From NCBI GenBank assembly GCA_023079485.1, contig CM041090.1, positions 8,120,519-8,184,518 on the forward strand: a stretch of DNA of 64,000 nucleotides, in the 5' to 3' direction. A program made the position numbers and the translations under genes. The stretch comes from Archilochus colubris (Eukaryota > Chordata > Aves > Apodiformes > Trochilidae). Below the pieces are notes generated by a model. It was not told the DNA's origin. It searched no databases and worked only from the letters and a program-made list of their open reading frames with translations. Positions 27,581-64,000 of this stretch are shown one piece after another (within the stretch, counting starts at the first letter, position 1; each line of letters begins with the position of its first letter).

Positions 27581-30457
27581 GATTGTACAGTAATTTATTT
27601 TAAATCTAGAAATATTTTACATTTTTACATTAGTGTGCAGTTCATGATGTCTCAAAATAGATGATACATGTATAAAAGTACAACTTGGGGCTAACCACAG
27701 GTCTCAGTAAAATTACCTTAATTATTTAAGGCATTAAACCGCCCAGCTCTTATTTTAAAAAGTCACATATAATAACATTCAAAAACTCTTCTACAGGAAG
27801 AGTTCTTTTCTTCAGCTAACAGTTGCTCTTAATGACATCTGGACTGGTAAAAAAGCAGATACCCTCATTTCAGTCTGCTACAGCTCAGTACAAAGCCTGC
27901 AATGAGGCTGAAGAGGTTCACCAGTGAAGCTGGTATTATTCTCTGTTACTCTCAAGGCAACTGATATACACAATCTTCATTAAAGGCAGAATAAATTCTA
28001 ACACAAGGTATTTCCAAGTCCATGCTGGCAGCAGAGGTACAGGCAGGTACATTTCTCAGTGCTGCCCCAGCCTTTCAGCTGGAGATGAAGCTAACATTGG
28101 TTATAAATTATCATAGCACCTCTCTGTATGGTTGTCAGCAAGTACTGTGTGCCTTGGGAATTAAGAGAATAGAGCTGAACTTCAGGCTGAACTTTTTAAG
28201 TCTACATTCAGAAGCTTATTTGTATGAAAACAGCTTCTGTACACCGTGAGTCAAATACATTAATGGTCTGACTGACCAACACTGCCTATGAACACTGAAT
28301 ACCTAAGGGGGGGGCGTGTGTCAACAGCACAATCTTGATCTGATTGTGACTACAAGAATTTGGACAGTTCCTACACAGCTGAGCTGCATTACCCTTAAAC
28401 ACATTTTACTGCTTTCCAACTTCTTGCCCAGCTATGAAAGTCATTGTCAAAAAGCCTAATACATCTCAAATAATCTTTCTTGAAAATGAATAGAATTGGT
28501 ATGACATTTTGTCTATGAAACACTGACTATCCAATATACCTGAGCATTTTAGTTGTTTTAAACTATGGATTAAACTGAGGATGTGCCTGCAATGTGAGGC
28601 AAAGAGCCACTGTTTTGAATATCCATCCCTTAAGACAACAGCTAACTCTGACTTGAGCTAAAGATATTAAAATTTCCAACCCCTTTCTTTCTGAAGACTT
28701 ATTACTTATCCCCACTAATTGCTTAGTTGCTTTTTGGCTCTAAATACTAATTAAACCAGCAAATAATTCTGCTTCCTAATAAGAAAGGAATGCACTCTCT
28801 ACTTCAGTTTTTCAATACAAAAACATATTGAACATTAGCTGAATAACTATGTTATCTGACAGCTTCTTTGTATCTGCTTTATATTTTGAGCTGTTTTATG
28901 GGTATGAATTTGCCCCATTTGAAGAAAGAATATACAGAACACAGAACGAGAAAAAATCAACTACCTTTTCATCCTTCAACATTAGATGAGAGTGAACTAT
29001 ACATTGACTTAAACCCAGTGCTTTACCTGCAGGAACTAAGAAATCCTATGGCTAAAATTAAGCGAGATTCACAGTCAAGTTTCTTTGTGCTACTGAAAAC
29101 CCAAACAGCCAAGATGCTGCTGTTCAGTTACCTTCAGTGGCAGAACAGCCTCACTGCAGATGCCTCAGTAGTGAAGCCTTCACAGCTCAGAATCATTTGA
29201 GGGCACAGAGAGGTTCCCGTCTGCTTTGCAGGACACACTAGAATACAGAGAGCCTTACCTTCTGTTCATTTGTTTCAAGTGTTTGGTTTGTTTTAACCAT
29301 TAAAAATATTCCCATTTCCTGTGACTTCTCAAGTCAGTTGCCAGTGTTCTACACATCCTCTCACTGCAGTACTGAGCAAACGTAGGACAATGTTTCTAGT
29401 GATTGCAGCACTCATGAGACAGTAGCTACATTCAGCTATTTTAATTCCAGTCAGCTATCCATTCAAACAGCCACAATTTGAACCACTTGCAGAGGTTAAA
29501 ACCCCACTATATTCCAAAGTTCAACAAATCAGTCTATTTTAGTCAGTATTCTGTTATAAAACATGAGAACTAAAGTTGACTTTCAAGCAGCATGTCTTAT
29601 AACTATGTATTTTTTCACAAAAATAAGACCTCTTCTTCTCTAAATATCTCTACAGATCTGTGGAAAACAGTGGCTCCAATCAGTCAATATGTTTAAAAGA
29701 AAATTCCATAAAAATATCACATCTAAAAGATCAATATAATATTAATCTTTGATTGGGACCTAAGATTAATGTGCAGTCAAATCTGATTTAAAAAGTTTGA
29801 CTAAAAAGACACAAGCATTGAAATATATACATTATACACAATTTCCAATTACAGTGCTATTAGAAAGTGGAATGTTTAAGAACTAAGAGTATTAGCTCAA
29901 TCCAGACCAGAGAGGCATCTTCATTCTGGGTATTGTTTGAACAGGAAACATTTCTCATTAATATTTTTCATGTGTAGATTACTTCTGCCCAACGATTTGT
30001 AGAATTATACTCCTGAACTATCATCATGTCCTACAAAGTCATTAAGTTAAGTGTTAAATAACATTAATATTTATAACTATGTGACAGCATGGACTGTATA
30101 TACACACACACACATACTTAAAATCTTTGATTTTTGTAAGGGTGATTCTAGGTAAAAAAGGTAGATTTATGTATAAAAGTAGTTGCTAGAAAAATCTAAA
30201 GCTTTAGAACTTAGTACTAACAAGATCTCCATTTCTAGACCACAGTGAAAGAAAACTTGGACAATCTTCAGATCAGATTCATCATCTCACAAGCTGATCA
30301 GTGTATTTTTTCAATAATAGGCATTTTCCCTGGCAAAGGATACAGCCACTGAGGTCTAGAGCTCACACACATTTATATTAGAACTGGGCAGATCTACACA
30401 CAATCTCCTTGGACAGACTGCTAGGTTGAAGTCCATTTGTCCCTTGCAGTTGTGCTC
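27580..30457 (-). other. PALS1: PALS1 3' UTR (inferred, about 2.9 kb)
   Basis: From the TGA stop to the AATAAA at 27594. A 3' UTR of this size agrees with what I recall for PALS1. It contains a (CA) run at 30099-30116. Confidence 0.55.
27594..27599 (-). terminator. PALS1: candidate PALS1 poly(A) signal (AATAAA)
   Basis: The only AATAAA I find on the minus strand within about 3 kb of the PALS1 stop codon. ATTAAA variants nearer the stop (for example near 29440) are possible alternatives. Confidence 0.55.
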
Positions 30458-56389
<25,932 letters not shown>

Positions 56390-56535
56390 GATTATTTGTA
56401 ATGGTGCTAATCCTCTTCAGGCAGAAATGCTGCTACTAGGCCAGCTTTTGTTCTGATGTTGTCTAAAATCCATTACCACTTGAAATATATTTCCCATTCG
56501 TCACAAGCAGTCGAAGAAACATCCAGAAAGGAAAT
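56390..56535 (-). other. PALS1: PALS1 5' UTR part of the first coding exon
   Basis: An acceptor (TTTCATTAG) ends at 56536, so the leader continues in at least one more exon upstream. No CpG island lies between here and 64000, so the PALS1 promoter is probably beyond the window. Confidence 0.6.
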
Positions 56536-58674
56536 CTAATGAAAGATATTCAAAAGAAGTTAGTCAACAACTGAATTAATAAGAAAACATAAGACAATTC
56601 TTCAGGTCCCCAGGAATTAGAACAATGGAACTTGTCCTCCACATGTACTTAGTGTTTCTTCCCCTCCTATAAACTACAGAACCCTCACAAACACATTTCA
56701 CACATTTTAGTAAACTTCAGGTGCCAATGTTAGGAGTACTGTTCAAACTAATGCTAAAGTCTCTTTCATTTTCCAGTCAAAACAATGGAGATACAACAAC
56801 TGGAGATCAGCAGTTTAAGTTCCTGCTCAGTTTTATTTTACCACTTCTTTCTTAAAAAAATCCAACACAATATATCTTTACGATCCTACAAAGACTATAT
56901 GTGAATAACTTGTTATAAACATGTTCATAAGAAGTTTAGCAAGTTAAACTCAAGTAACTTGTGTTTATTGTTCATAAATTGAGGCATTTTATGTAAACAT
57001 TGCTTTCCAGGTTGAGAGAAGACAGGTCTGGCATCGAGTCCTTTCAAAAGATACTATCTGAAGCAGTCTGGAGCTGCACTTGCACAATTCCAAGTAGGGA
57101 TAAAGTGCTGGGATAAGGGTTGGACAGTTCTGGTTAGCAGCTACTCCTAATACTTCCTGTAGGTATGCCTTAAAGCAGAAAGGATTAAACACAAGAGGAA
57201 AAATCCCTGTGTGGGTGTACAGAGAAGAGATTTGACAGAGAGCAAGAATTCATTTCCACAGTCAAGTAGTGACATTCCACTATATTCCTTACACCTTAAT
57301 CTGCTTTCTTATTCCTGATGATTTAAGGTAAAGAACTTACATGCCCAGAAAAATATAAACACTCATCTCTTAAATATAATGCATATAAAAATTATGTGCT
57401 TTAGACCACACTGCCTTTCTCCATCACAAAGCCAATGTTACATTATCTTCAGTGTGTCCAAATAAAGGGTCATAAAATTAATAAATCATTGTGTACAGTA
57501 TTACCAATACATAGTTTTTCAAATTATTTTCTATCTTCTTTTTTAATTTACTGAAAAGAAAAACTACTTTTGTTGCACTGGAAGCAACAAGACAGAAAAA
57601 ACCCCAACTTTCTTAAACCAAATGTTTGTGTTTGGAGGAGGAAGGAAAAGATGCTTAGATTGTAATTAAGTTGAAAATTAAAGATAAATAGTGCTGTTTT
57701 GGAGGAGCAGCAATAGAAACCTCCTACATTAACTTCTGCCAGCTTTTTATTTTGATAGGCAGTAGTATTCAGTTACATACAGCAACTAAAGCAACTTTCT
57801 TTACTTGCTTCCTGTGCAGATACTACTGCAAGTGATTACTAAGATCTTCCAAGAGGTAAGAATGAGGATGGTAGTAAAAAAAAAAAATCTTTTTTGCCTT
57901 TAAAAGATACTTAACTGCACCCCACTGATATGTAAGAATTATTTCAAAGCTCAACATTACCGCATTAAAAAAAAAATCAGACAACAAAAAAAAGGACATC
58001 AGAAGCTACACAGCAGTGGGGCTAACACTGTTTGGTGCCTCTAAAACTTCCAGTTAGTGTCCTTAAAAAAATTCATTACAGATTTCTGAAGAATAAAGCC
58101 ATGTAAAGTTAGCGTTTGGACAGGGTTATAAAACTCACCATCTGAAAAAGTCACCTCTGAGATTCAGAGAAAGGCAGATAATTTAGCAGGGTGATCCATG
58201 GAATACCCGATTTCCCCTTCTAAAGAGGCAACTTCCCTGTACAGAAATTCCAAGCCCAAAAAAAGGAAGTCTCATTGGCTACAATAAAACTGCAGAGAGC
58301 ACTATGGGGGTGGAAGATAATTCAAATTCTCTTTCATCCAACATTGTACTGGCCATAGGTGGTCTGAAAACTGAGCCTTTTGAAAGCTACATTAACTCTG
58401 ACAAGCTGAAAACTCACATTCCTCAGTCTACAGGTTACAACTAACAGGTGTCAAAAAAAGTTGAGGGAATGAGCAATATCCAGGTACTCAGCACTAAAGA
58501 AGTCAAAACCACTATCTGAGGATATGCAAGAAGTAAAATGCATTTTCAAATATACCACTGAAACACAGAATCATGTGAAAGCTAAGTAATGTCATGCTTG
58601 TTGAAGAATCTACACAGAAAATGAAGTCGATGGCCAATAATGAATAACTGATCACAAAAATATTTTAAGTGGGA

Positions 58675-59460
58675 TGTCCTGGTTTGGACCAGGATAAAGG
58701 TGATTTTCTGTCTTGTACTTTTGCTTTTAGCTAAGTTTCTTGTAAGTAGTTGCACTGCTGAAATTAATAGCAAGTTTCTCAGACAGTGTGTGCTTCTAGG
58801 ATTGATAACACTTGATGTTTATAGTTACTGCTAGAGACTGGTGTGCAGAGCCAAGGACACTGCTCAGCTCTGAGGAAAACATTTTACCGTCCAGGAGGAT
58901 ACAGAGGTCCCACCTGAGCCCTCCTTTGGGGAGGAACAGACAAGATAGATACCAGAATTGACCAAACAGAGTATTCCATCCCATATACATCACACTCAGT
59001 ATAAATTTGAGGCATCACGAGGGCTGAGCCAGATCTTTTCCGGATCTTTTCCTGCTTCCCTTCCTTCACCCGGCATCCTGGAAGGATCCTGTCCATTCGT
59101 CTGCCTGTGGTCCTGATCCGTGCCAGCCCATATCTGTGTGTTCCTGCCTCCGGTTCCCGACTGCTGCCGACTCCAGGAGTCCAGCCTGGACTTTCCCAGG
59201 GCTGCCCTACAGCCTCGGTGGTGACGTGAGAGTTATTGGGGGAGAGGGGGGAGGAATGTGGTTTCCATTTCCCTGTATATTTGTATATATTTAGTAATTT
59301 TTCCTATTTATCATTACTGTTCATTAAAGTTGTGTAGTTTAGTTTCCAACCCATAAGTCTCTCTCCCTTATTCTCTCTCCTTTCTTTATCAAGGAGAGAG
59401 AGATTAATAGAGAGCGTCTGTTATTCGGTTTAATTGCCGGGCCAGTGTTAAACCGTGACA
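58675..59460 (+). mobile_element. solo LTR of an endogenous retrovirus, copy 2 (786 bp)
   Basis: Same LTR as copy 1 with the same TGT...ACA ends, flanked by a perfect 6-bp duplication GTGGGA (58669-58674 and 59461-59466). TATAAAT at 59000-59006, ATTAAA at 59323-59328. No internal region. It lies upstream of the first PALS1 coding exon, in a presumed 5' UTR intron, antisense to the gene. A 6-bp duplication suggests a class II (ERVK-like) element. Confidence 0.93.
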
Positions 59461-62400
59461 GTGGGATTAGCTACATTTCCTCTATAAAATTTTAAATTAC
59501 TAGCTACTAAAGACAAAGACTATCTTGTGAGGTTAAATCAGAAAAAGAGCACAACAAAAACTTGTTTATTTGTATGTGTAATGAGGTTTTAAACTTTTTC
59601 AGTTTAGTGATAAGCACTGAAGATCAGAGAGACAAAAATGCAGCCTGAGGTAAATATTAGTAATAATAGTAGTGCCTATTAGTAATAGGCAATCATTAGT
59701 AACACTGCTTACATTTGCAGTATAAGCTCCATGGGAAGATGCAGAGGACCCTTAGAACAGAGTAACCCAGACATTTTAGTGGCCTGTGATAATAGCTGAT
59801 CACTTTCAGTATTTATAAGTCAGGCCAGTTAAGAAAGAAGCAAGAATTACAGAAAATTAGTTCTCCTTCAGTCACACTTTAACAGCAATATTCAGAGAAG
59901 TGGCATAAAACTTGAGAGTTTTAGAAGAATTTTAAAGAGAGTAATTTTTATATCCCTGGCAGATGTCTCTGAAGCAACCAGTACTCAGCACAGGCAAAGG
60001 AATCACACTCCAATAATATAAAAGATAATATGAAATATTACTTACCAGGCATTTGATAATTTATAAAAAGATATTATTTTTAATAAAGGCATAATTTGAT
60101 ATTACCAAAATATAAAACAAAATCCATAAAAACCTGGCCCCCAAGCTATAACTAGCTGGTAATCCATACAAGCATAGGCATGCTGCAAGTCTAGAATGCT
60201 GGAATAACTTCCTTTTCTCAAAAAACTTCTGGTTACAGATCACCCCATCCACACCTAAAGCCCCCTTCTGCTGTATCAGCTCTGAAGCCCCTCTACACAA
60301 TGGTCCTAAGGAATGTAAAAAGTAAAGTATGGAACCAATAAAATGTTAACGTGGTCCTCTAATTAAGGTGTGCTATAGCTGAGGTTAAAAATAAGATATA
60401 GCTTGAGGCTGGCACCAGGAAGAGAAAATTTTCTTCTAACCAATAAGCATGGCACCAAGTCTTATGATAACTGATTTCAGAAACAGTTTTCTTGTCTATT
60501 CCTTCTGATTCTTTCAAATTATAAAAATTTCAAGATAACAATAAGGGAAGGTTGCAGAAGTCTGCTCTCCGCAAGTTGTGGATCATCCAACAAATCAGCT
60601 TTTCAGCCCAAGAGGACCTTATTTTGTTATATTCATTTTTGTAGTAAGAGTAAAAATTGACTGCCATAACAATACTGATTTTTTCTTCATCGTCTGTAAA
60701 ATATATAGAATAGTATTTTCTAATGTGATACTTCATTTCCACTTTAGAACTTTCTCTTAGCAGTATTTATAATCTTTAAATACATACAAGTCTCTGTGCT
60801 ACACAGTTTGGCTGCTCAGAGTTTAATAGGTGTAAATTGTAGCTTTGACTGTCTTGTTTGAACTGCTGATATCTAACAGGAGAACCTCAGCGTTTCTATG
60901 TGACACACAGATCTTTCCAAACAAAGCAGGTTCATGACTCTTTTCTCCCCAAATTCATATCACAAGTCTTACCAATATGGTCCAGGAGAGAGAAATCCAA
61001 GTTCAAAATGGCAAAATGAAAGAGAAAACCTCTTAACTACTGCTTTGTTGGTTCTGTAAATGCTGTACTTCACAAGCCATGCATCATTCTTCACACTGAC
61101 CCCTAACAGTGTCAGCCTTCTGTCCTCTCTTTAACCACCCTGAATACTCCAAACAAAGCACAGATGCCAAAAGCTCTGTCAAAGAACAAGCATAAATAAA
61201 TGCAATCACCTTGCCGTGCAAGACAAACTGTAGAATAACATATACTGACAGGGACAGAGAGAGAAGTGCTGTAAGGTGGTTTAGGTTTTCTGTTGCTTCC
61301 TGGGGACTGTGGCTGGTGTGCATAGCAATAGTAATTGCTTTAACAAGTGAATTCTGTACAGTAAAATTAGATTTGTTTTGCTTCAGCAACTTCCAAAGAG
61401 CAAAAATGACATTTTCTGGAGGCTAAGGTTTTGTGTTACATTATGGTGGAGTTTAAAATTCTTTCAATGTTACAAGTATGATCAGACTTGATAGTTCTCT
61501 TTTTAAAATTCATTAAAGCTGCAAATTCTGAATGACTGCAAGGGAGATCAGGGCTCACCCCCAACCAAAATTCCTTAGGTTTGGCGCAGTTGAGAGCATA
61601 AAAGCCCAACCTACATCTGTAATTATATTGTAAACACAAGAAAAAAATATTTAAGATCAGAGAGAGTGCAAAGGATTTATTATCAGCTGAAAGCCACATA
61701 CTATGACAGACATGGTATATTAAAATATAAATTTAAAACAACTGGAAGAAGAATTCTGGGTTGCCAAAGTGAATAAACAGTTAGATGAAAAGCATATGAA
61801 AGATATTTCTTGATATCTGAATTACCAAAAAAAAGCAGTCATAATATTATATAAGAGATCTCTGCCATGTATTATTAGTACCTCATATAACAATAGGTCT
61901 TTGTATTTGTACTTGGTACTTCAGATTTCTAAGCAAGCAAAACTTAGGCGAAAAAAATTGCAAAATAACAAAGTAAGACACTTCAGTAATTTTACAAGTG
62001 GAAACTTAATATAGGGAAAAAAATAATCTCAACTTTCCCTACATCATTTCCCAAGCATCAGTTGGTTCTTAAACAGTATTTCAGTGAACCTCCAAGATTA
62101 AGAGACTTAGAAGCCAATTACATAAAAGAAAACACAATACAATGTTGCACAGCATAAAATGAACCACTCCTTAATGAGAGTTAGATTGGAGTTGAGGGCA
62201 GAAAATACTTCACAGGTATCTTCTGTGGAGCTTAACAGTACTTGAAATACATGGTACAGACTGGAGCAGCGTGATGTTTCTCAAAGGCAAGTAAAAGTCA
62301 CAAAACCTATGACAACTTGATACTGTTTTTTCTTAATTTAAAAAATTCTGCTATGGAAAAAAAAGAATTCGCTTTACACCAGCTCTGCAACACCTTCAAG

Positions 62401-63127
62401 CCTGAACCATCTGCTGTGGTTTGTTTGAGGGTTTTGTTGTTTTGTTGGTTTTTTCTTTAGTTTACAATATTTAACATGATTTTTCCCTAATTAGATGCTC
62501 TAGCATAGTCTTGGTATTGGAACAAAACTCCTCCTTTAATATCCAGCTGACTCTCATTTCTAACAACTTCAGACCAGAGTTCATTATAAAACCTGTCAAG
62601 CACAGTAAATCAGTTCAACATGTGTATTTCAAAGTGCTTTCAGACATGCCAAGAGGTTTTAACATTCCATGCTCACTTAAATGTGCAAGATATGTGGATC
62701 AACAGCAAACAGGGCTAAACCCTGAAAAGAAAACCAATTTTCATTGTTAGTGCTTTGTAAGTTGCATTTGTACAAGAGCAATAACAATATTAACTTGCAA
62801 AATAAAAACTGAAACTCAGATGCTAAGGTCAGACAGCAGTTTTATAAGCTGTGTAAACAAATTTCTTGATATGTAAACTCAGGGAACTGTGAGCAATGGT
62901 ATTACATTTAAGAATGGTGGGTCTATTTAAAACACATTCATTTTATTAGCCTTGTTTATCTGCTGATTCAGTGGCATCAAAAAAGTCACAGCTCAAGAAC
63001 TGACTAGTGTACACCATCAGCTTCACAAGATACAGGGCTACTGCCTACAGAACAGATACCAACAAAGTGTTCTCCATGAAAAACATGGATCAGTAAGATG
63101 GTACATAATGTCAACCAAGAGCCACAT

Positions 63128-63415
63128 CACTCAGACCTCTCTTCAGCAACTCGTCTGTGCCCTGTGATAGGATGAGGGGCAATGGATTCAAGATAGAGCA
63201 CAGGAAGTTCCCCCTCGACACAAGGAAGAGCTTCTTTACTCTAAGGATTACAGATCCCTGGAACAGGCTCCCCAGGGAGGTTGTGGAGTATCCTTCCTTG
63301 GAGACTTTCATGACCTGTCTGGATGCATATCTGAATGACCTGCCCTAGATTTGGTCCTGCTCTGGTAGGGTGGTTGGACTCAATCCTTCCAATCCCTGTC
63401 ATTCTGGTATCTTCA
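63128..63415 (+). mobile_element. CR1 LINE 3' end fragment, degraded
   Basis: Decayed CR1 C-terminal coding phrases (GNGFKIEHRKFPLDTRKSFF, later DPWNRLPREVVEYPSLETF), then a CR1-like 3' end. Frame open for only about 60 codons. Boundaries approximate. Confidence 0.8.
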
Positions 63416-64000
63416 CAATTCTGTGTATAAACTACATGAAATCACAGCACACAGAGCATCCATCAATTTCACTGTGTATTTGCATGTGACACATAAGAGA
63501 GTGGATTTTAACCTGTTTCACTGCAGAAGCATAAATTGATTTCTAAGGTACCTCCAAAATTTGTTTTATATAAATACTCAGTGTAATACAACACACTATT
63601 CTTGTTTCAGTCCCTGTTTTAACTTCTAGTCACGTCAGACTACTAAATACATTTCTGGAAAAGGAAATGTTTAATTTAATTACTCCGTCCAGCAGACAAT
63701 GGAGTTCTGATAAACAATTCTTGCTACCTCAAAATTAAAAGCAGAAGTGCAAGACTTGTACTGCAGCCCATGATTTGCAGGACTCAGCATTCCTTGCCTT
63801 AGTGGACCTGAGTGCTGCTGGTGTCCATGAGGACAACTCTGTCAGGTCCTGCCACACTTGGGTCAGGAGCTGTGGGACTTAAATCACATGCCAGCCACGC
63901 CACACTGCTCCTTGCCTTGCTCCACTGCTGCTCCCCGGAGTCTGAGACTCTGGCAGCACGTCTTCCAATCCTGCCAGAAATCAAGATGATTACTCAAATT

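Larger units (their letters stand above)
56536..64000 (-). other. upstream PALS1 intron or 5' flank
   Basis: Contains LTR copy 2 and a CR1 end. A small inverted repeat (GCCTATTAGTAATAGGC) lies near 59674-59690. The last 220 bases are GC-richer but not a CpG island. No further exon is supported. Confidence 0.5.

Noticed and set aside
28868..29200. 110-codon plus-strand open frame opposite the PALS1 3' UTR
   Set aside because: Lacks a proper ATG at its start and a promoter, and no family is recognised. Low stop density in a 3' UTR is enough to explain it.
61084..61389. 101-codon minus-strand open frame upstream of PALS1
   Set aside because: No domain, no splice context and a hydrophobic low-complexity peptide. 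Treated as chance.

Overview
This is a stretch of vertebrate nuclear DNA, almost certainly from a bird. It has AT-rich introns, one strong CpG island, CR1 LINE 3' ends, and solo LTRs of the 'TGTCCTGGTTT' type that are common in birds. The introns are short: three genes that I recall covering far more sequence in mammals fit in about 58 kb. I cannot tell the species from the sequence.

Layout, left to right. (1) The first coding exon of PLEK2 (155-202, minus) lies at the left edge; the rest of that gene is outside the window. (2) From 203 to about 5.9 kb is mostly non-coding, with a CR1 fragment (about 1735-2422) and a few weak exon-like segments on the minus strand that I could not assign. (3) EIF2S1 (eIF2 alpha, 315 aa) is on the minus strand: seven coding exons between 6372 and 13991 and a non-coding first exon near 16.9 kb. 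Intron 1 carries a CR1 fragment and a nearly perfect 211-bp hairpin element. (4) A CpG island (about 16.4-17.8 kb) is a bidirectional promoter for EIF2S1 (leftward) and ATP6V1D (rightward). (5) ATP6V1D (V-ATPase subunit D, 247 aa) has nine exons on the plus strand, 17349-26105. (6) PALS1/MPP5 (675 aa) lies on the minus strand with 13 coding exons from 56389 down to 30458 and converges on ATP6V1D. Its upstream promoter and first non-coding exon are beyond the right edge. Two nearly identical solo LTRs (46382-47199 and 58675-59460) sit in PALS1 introns, antisense to the gene. An older LTR piece (about 40.65-40.97 kb) and a CR1 end (about 63.13-63.41 kb) are also present.

For the three complete coding regions, every exon junction was checked by reading frame. 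All introns are GT-AG, phases agree, and the summed lengths (315, 247 and 675 codons) equal the lengths I know for these families, so these calls are firm. The genes are housekeeping or cell-biology genes: translation initiation and stress control (EIF2S1), proton pumping into acidic organelles (ATP6V1D), and epithelial polarity scaffolding (PALS1). The divergent EIF2S1/ATP6V1D pair and the convergent ATP6V1D/PALS1 pair match the arrangement I recall for mammals.

I do not see a clearly new biological system. The points most worth a second look are the PLEK2 orientation, the long hairpin inside the gene for PKR's own substrate, the motif cluster (X-box, CTCF, E-box, CRE) in the shared promoter, the pair of young antisense LTRs, and a small lysine-rich plus-strand ORF inside a PALS1 intron.
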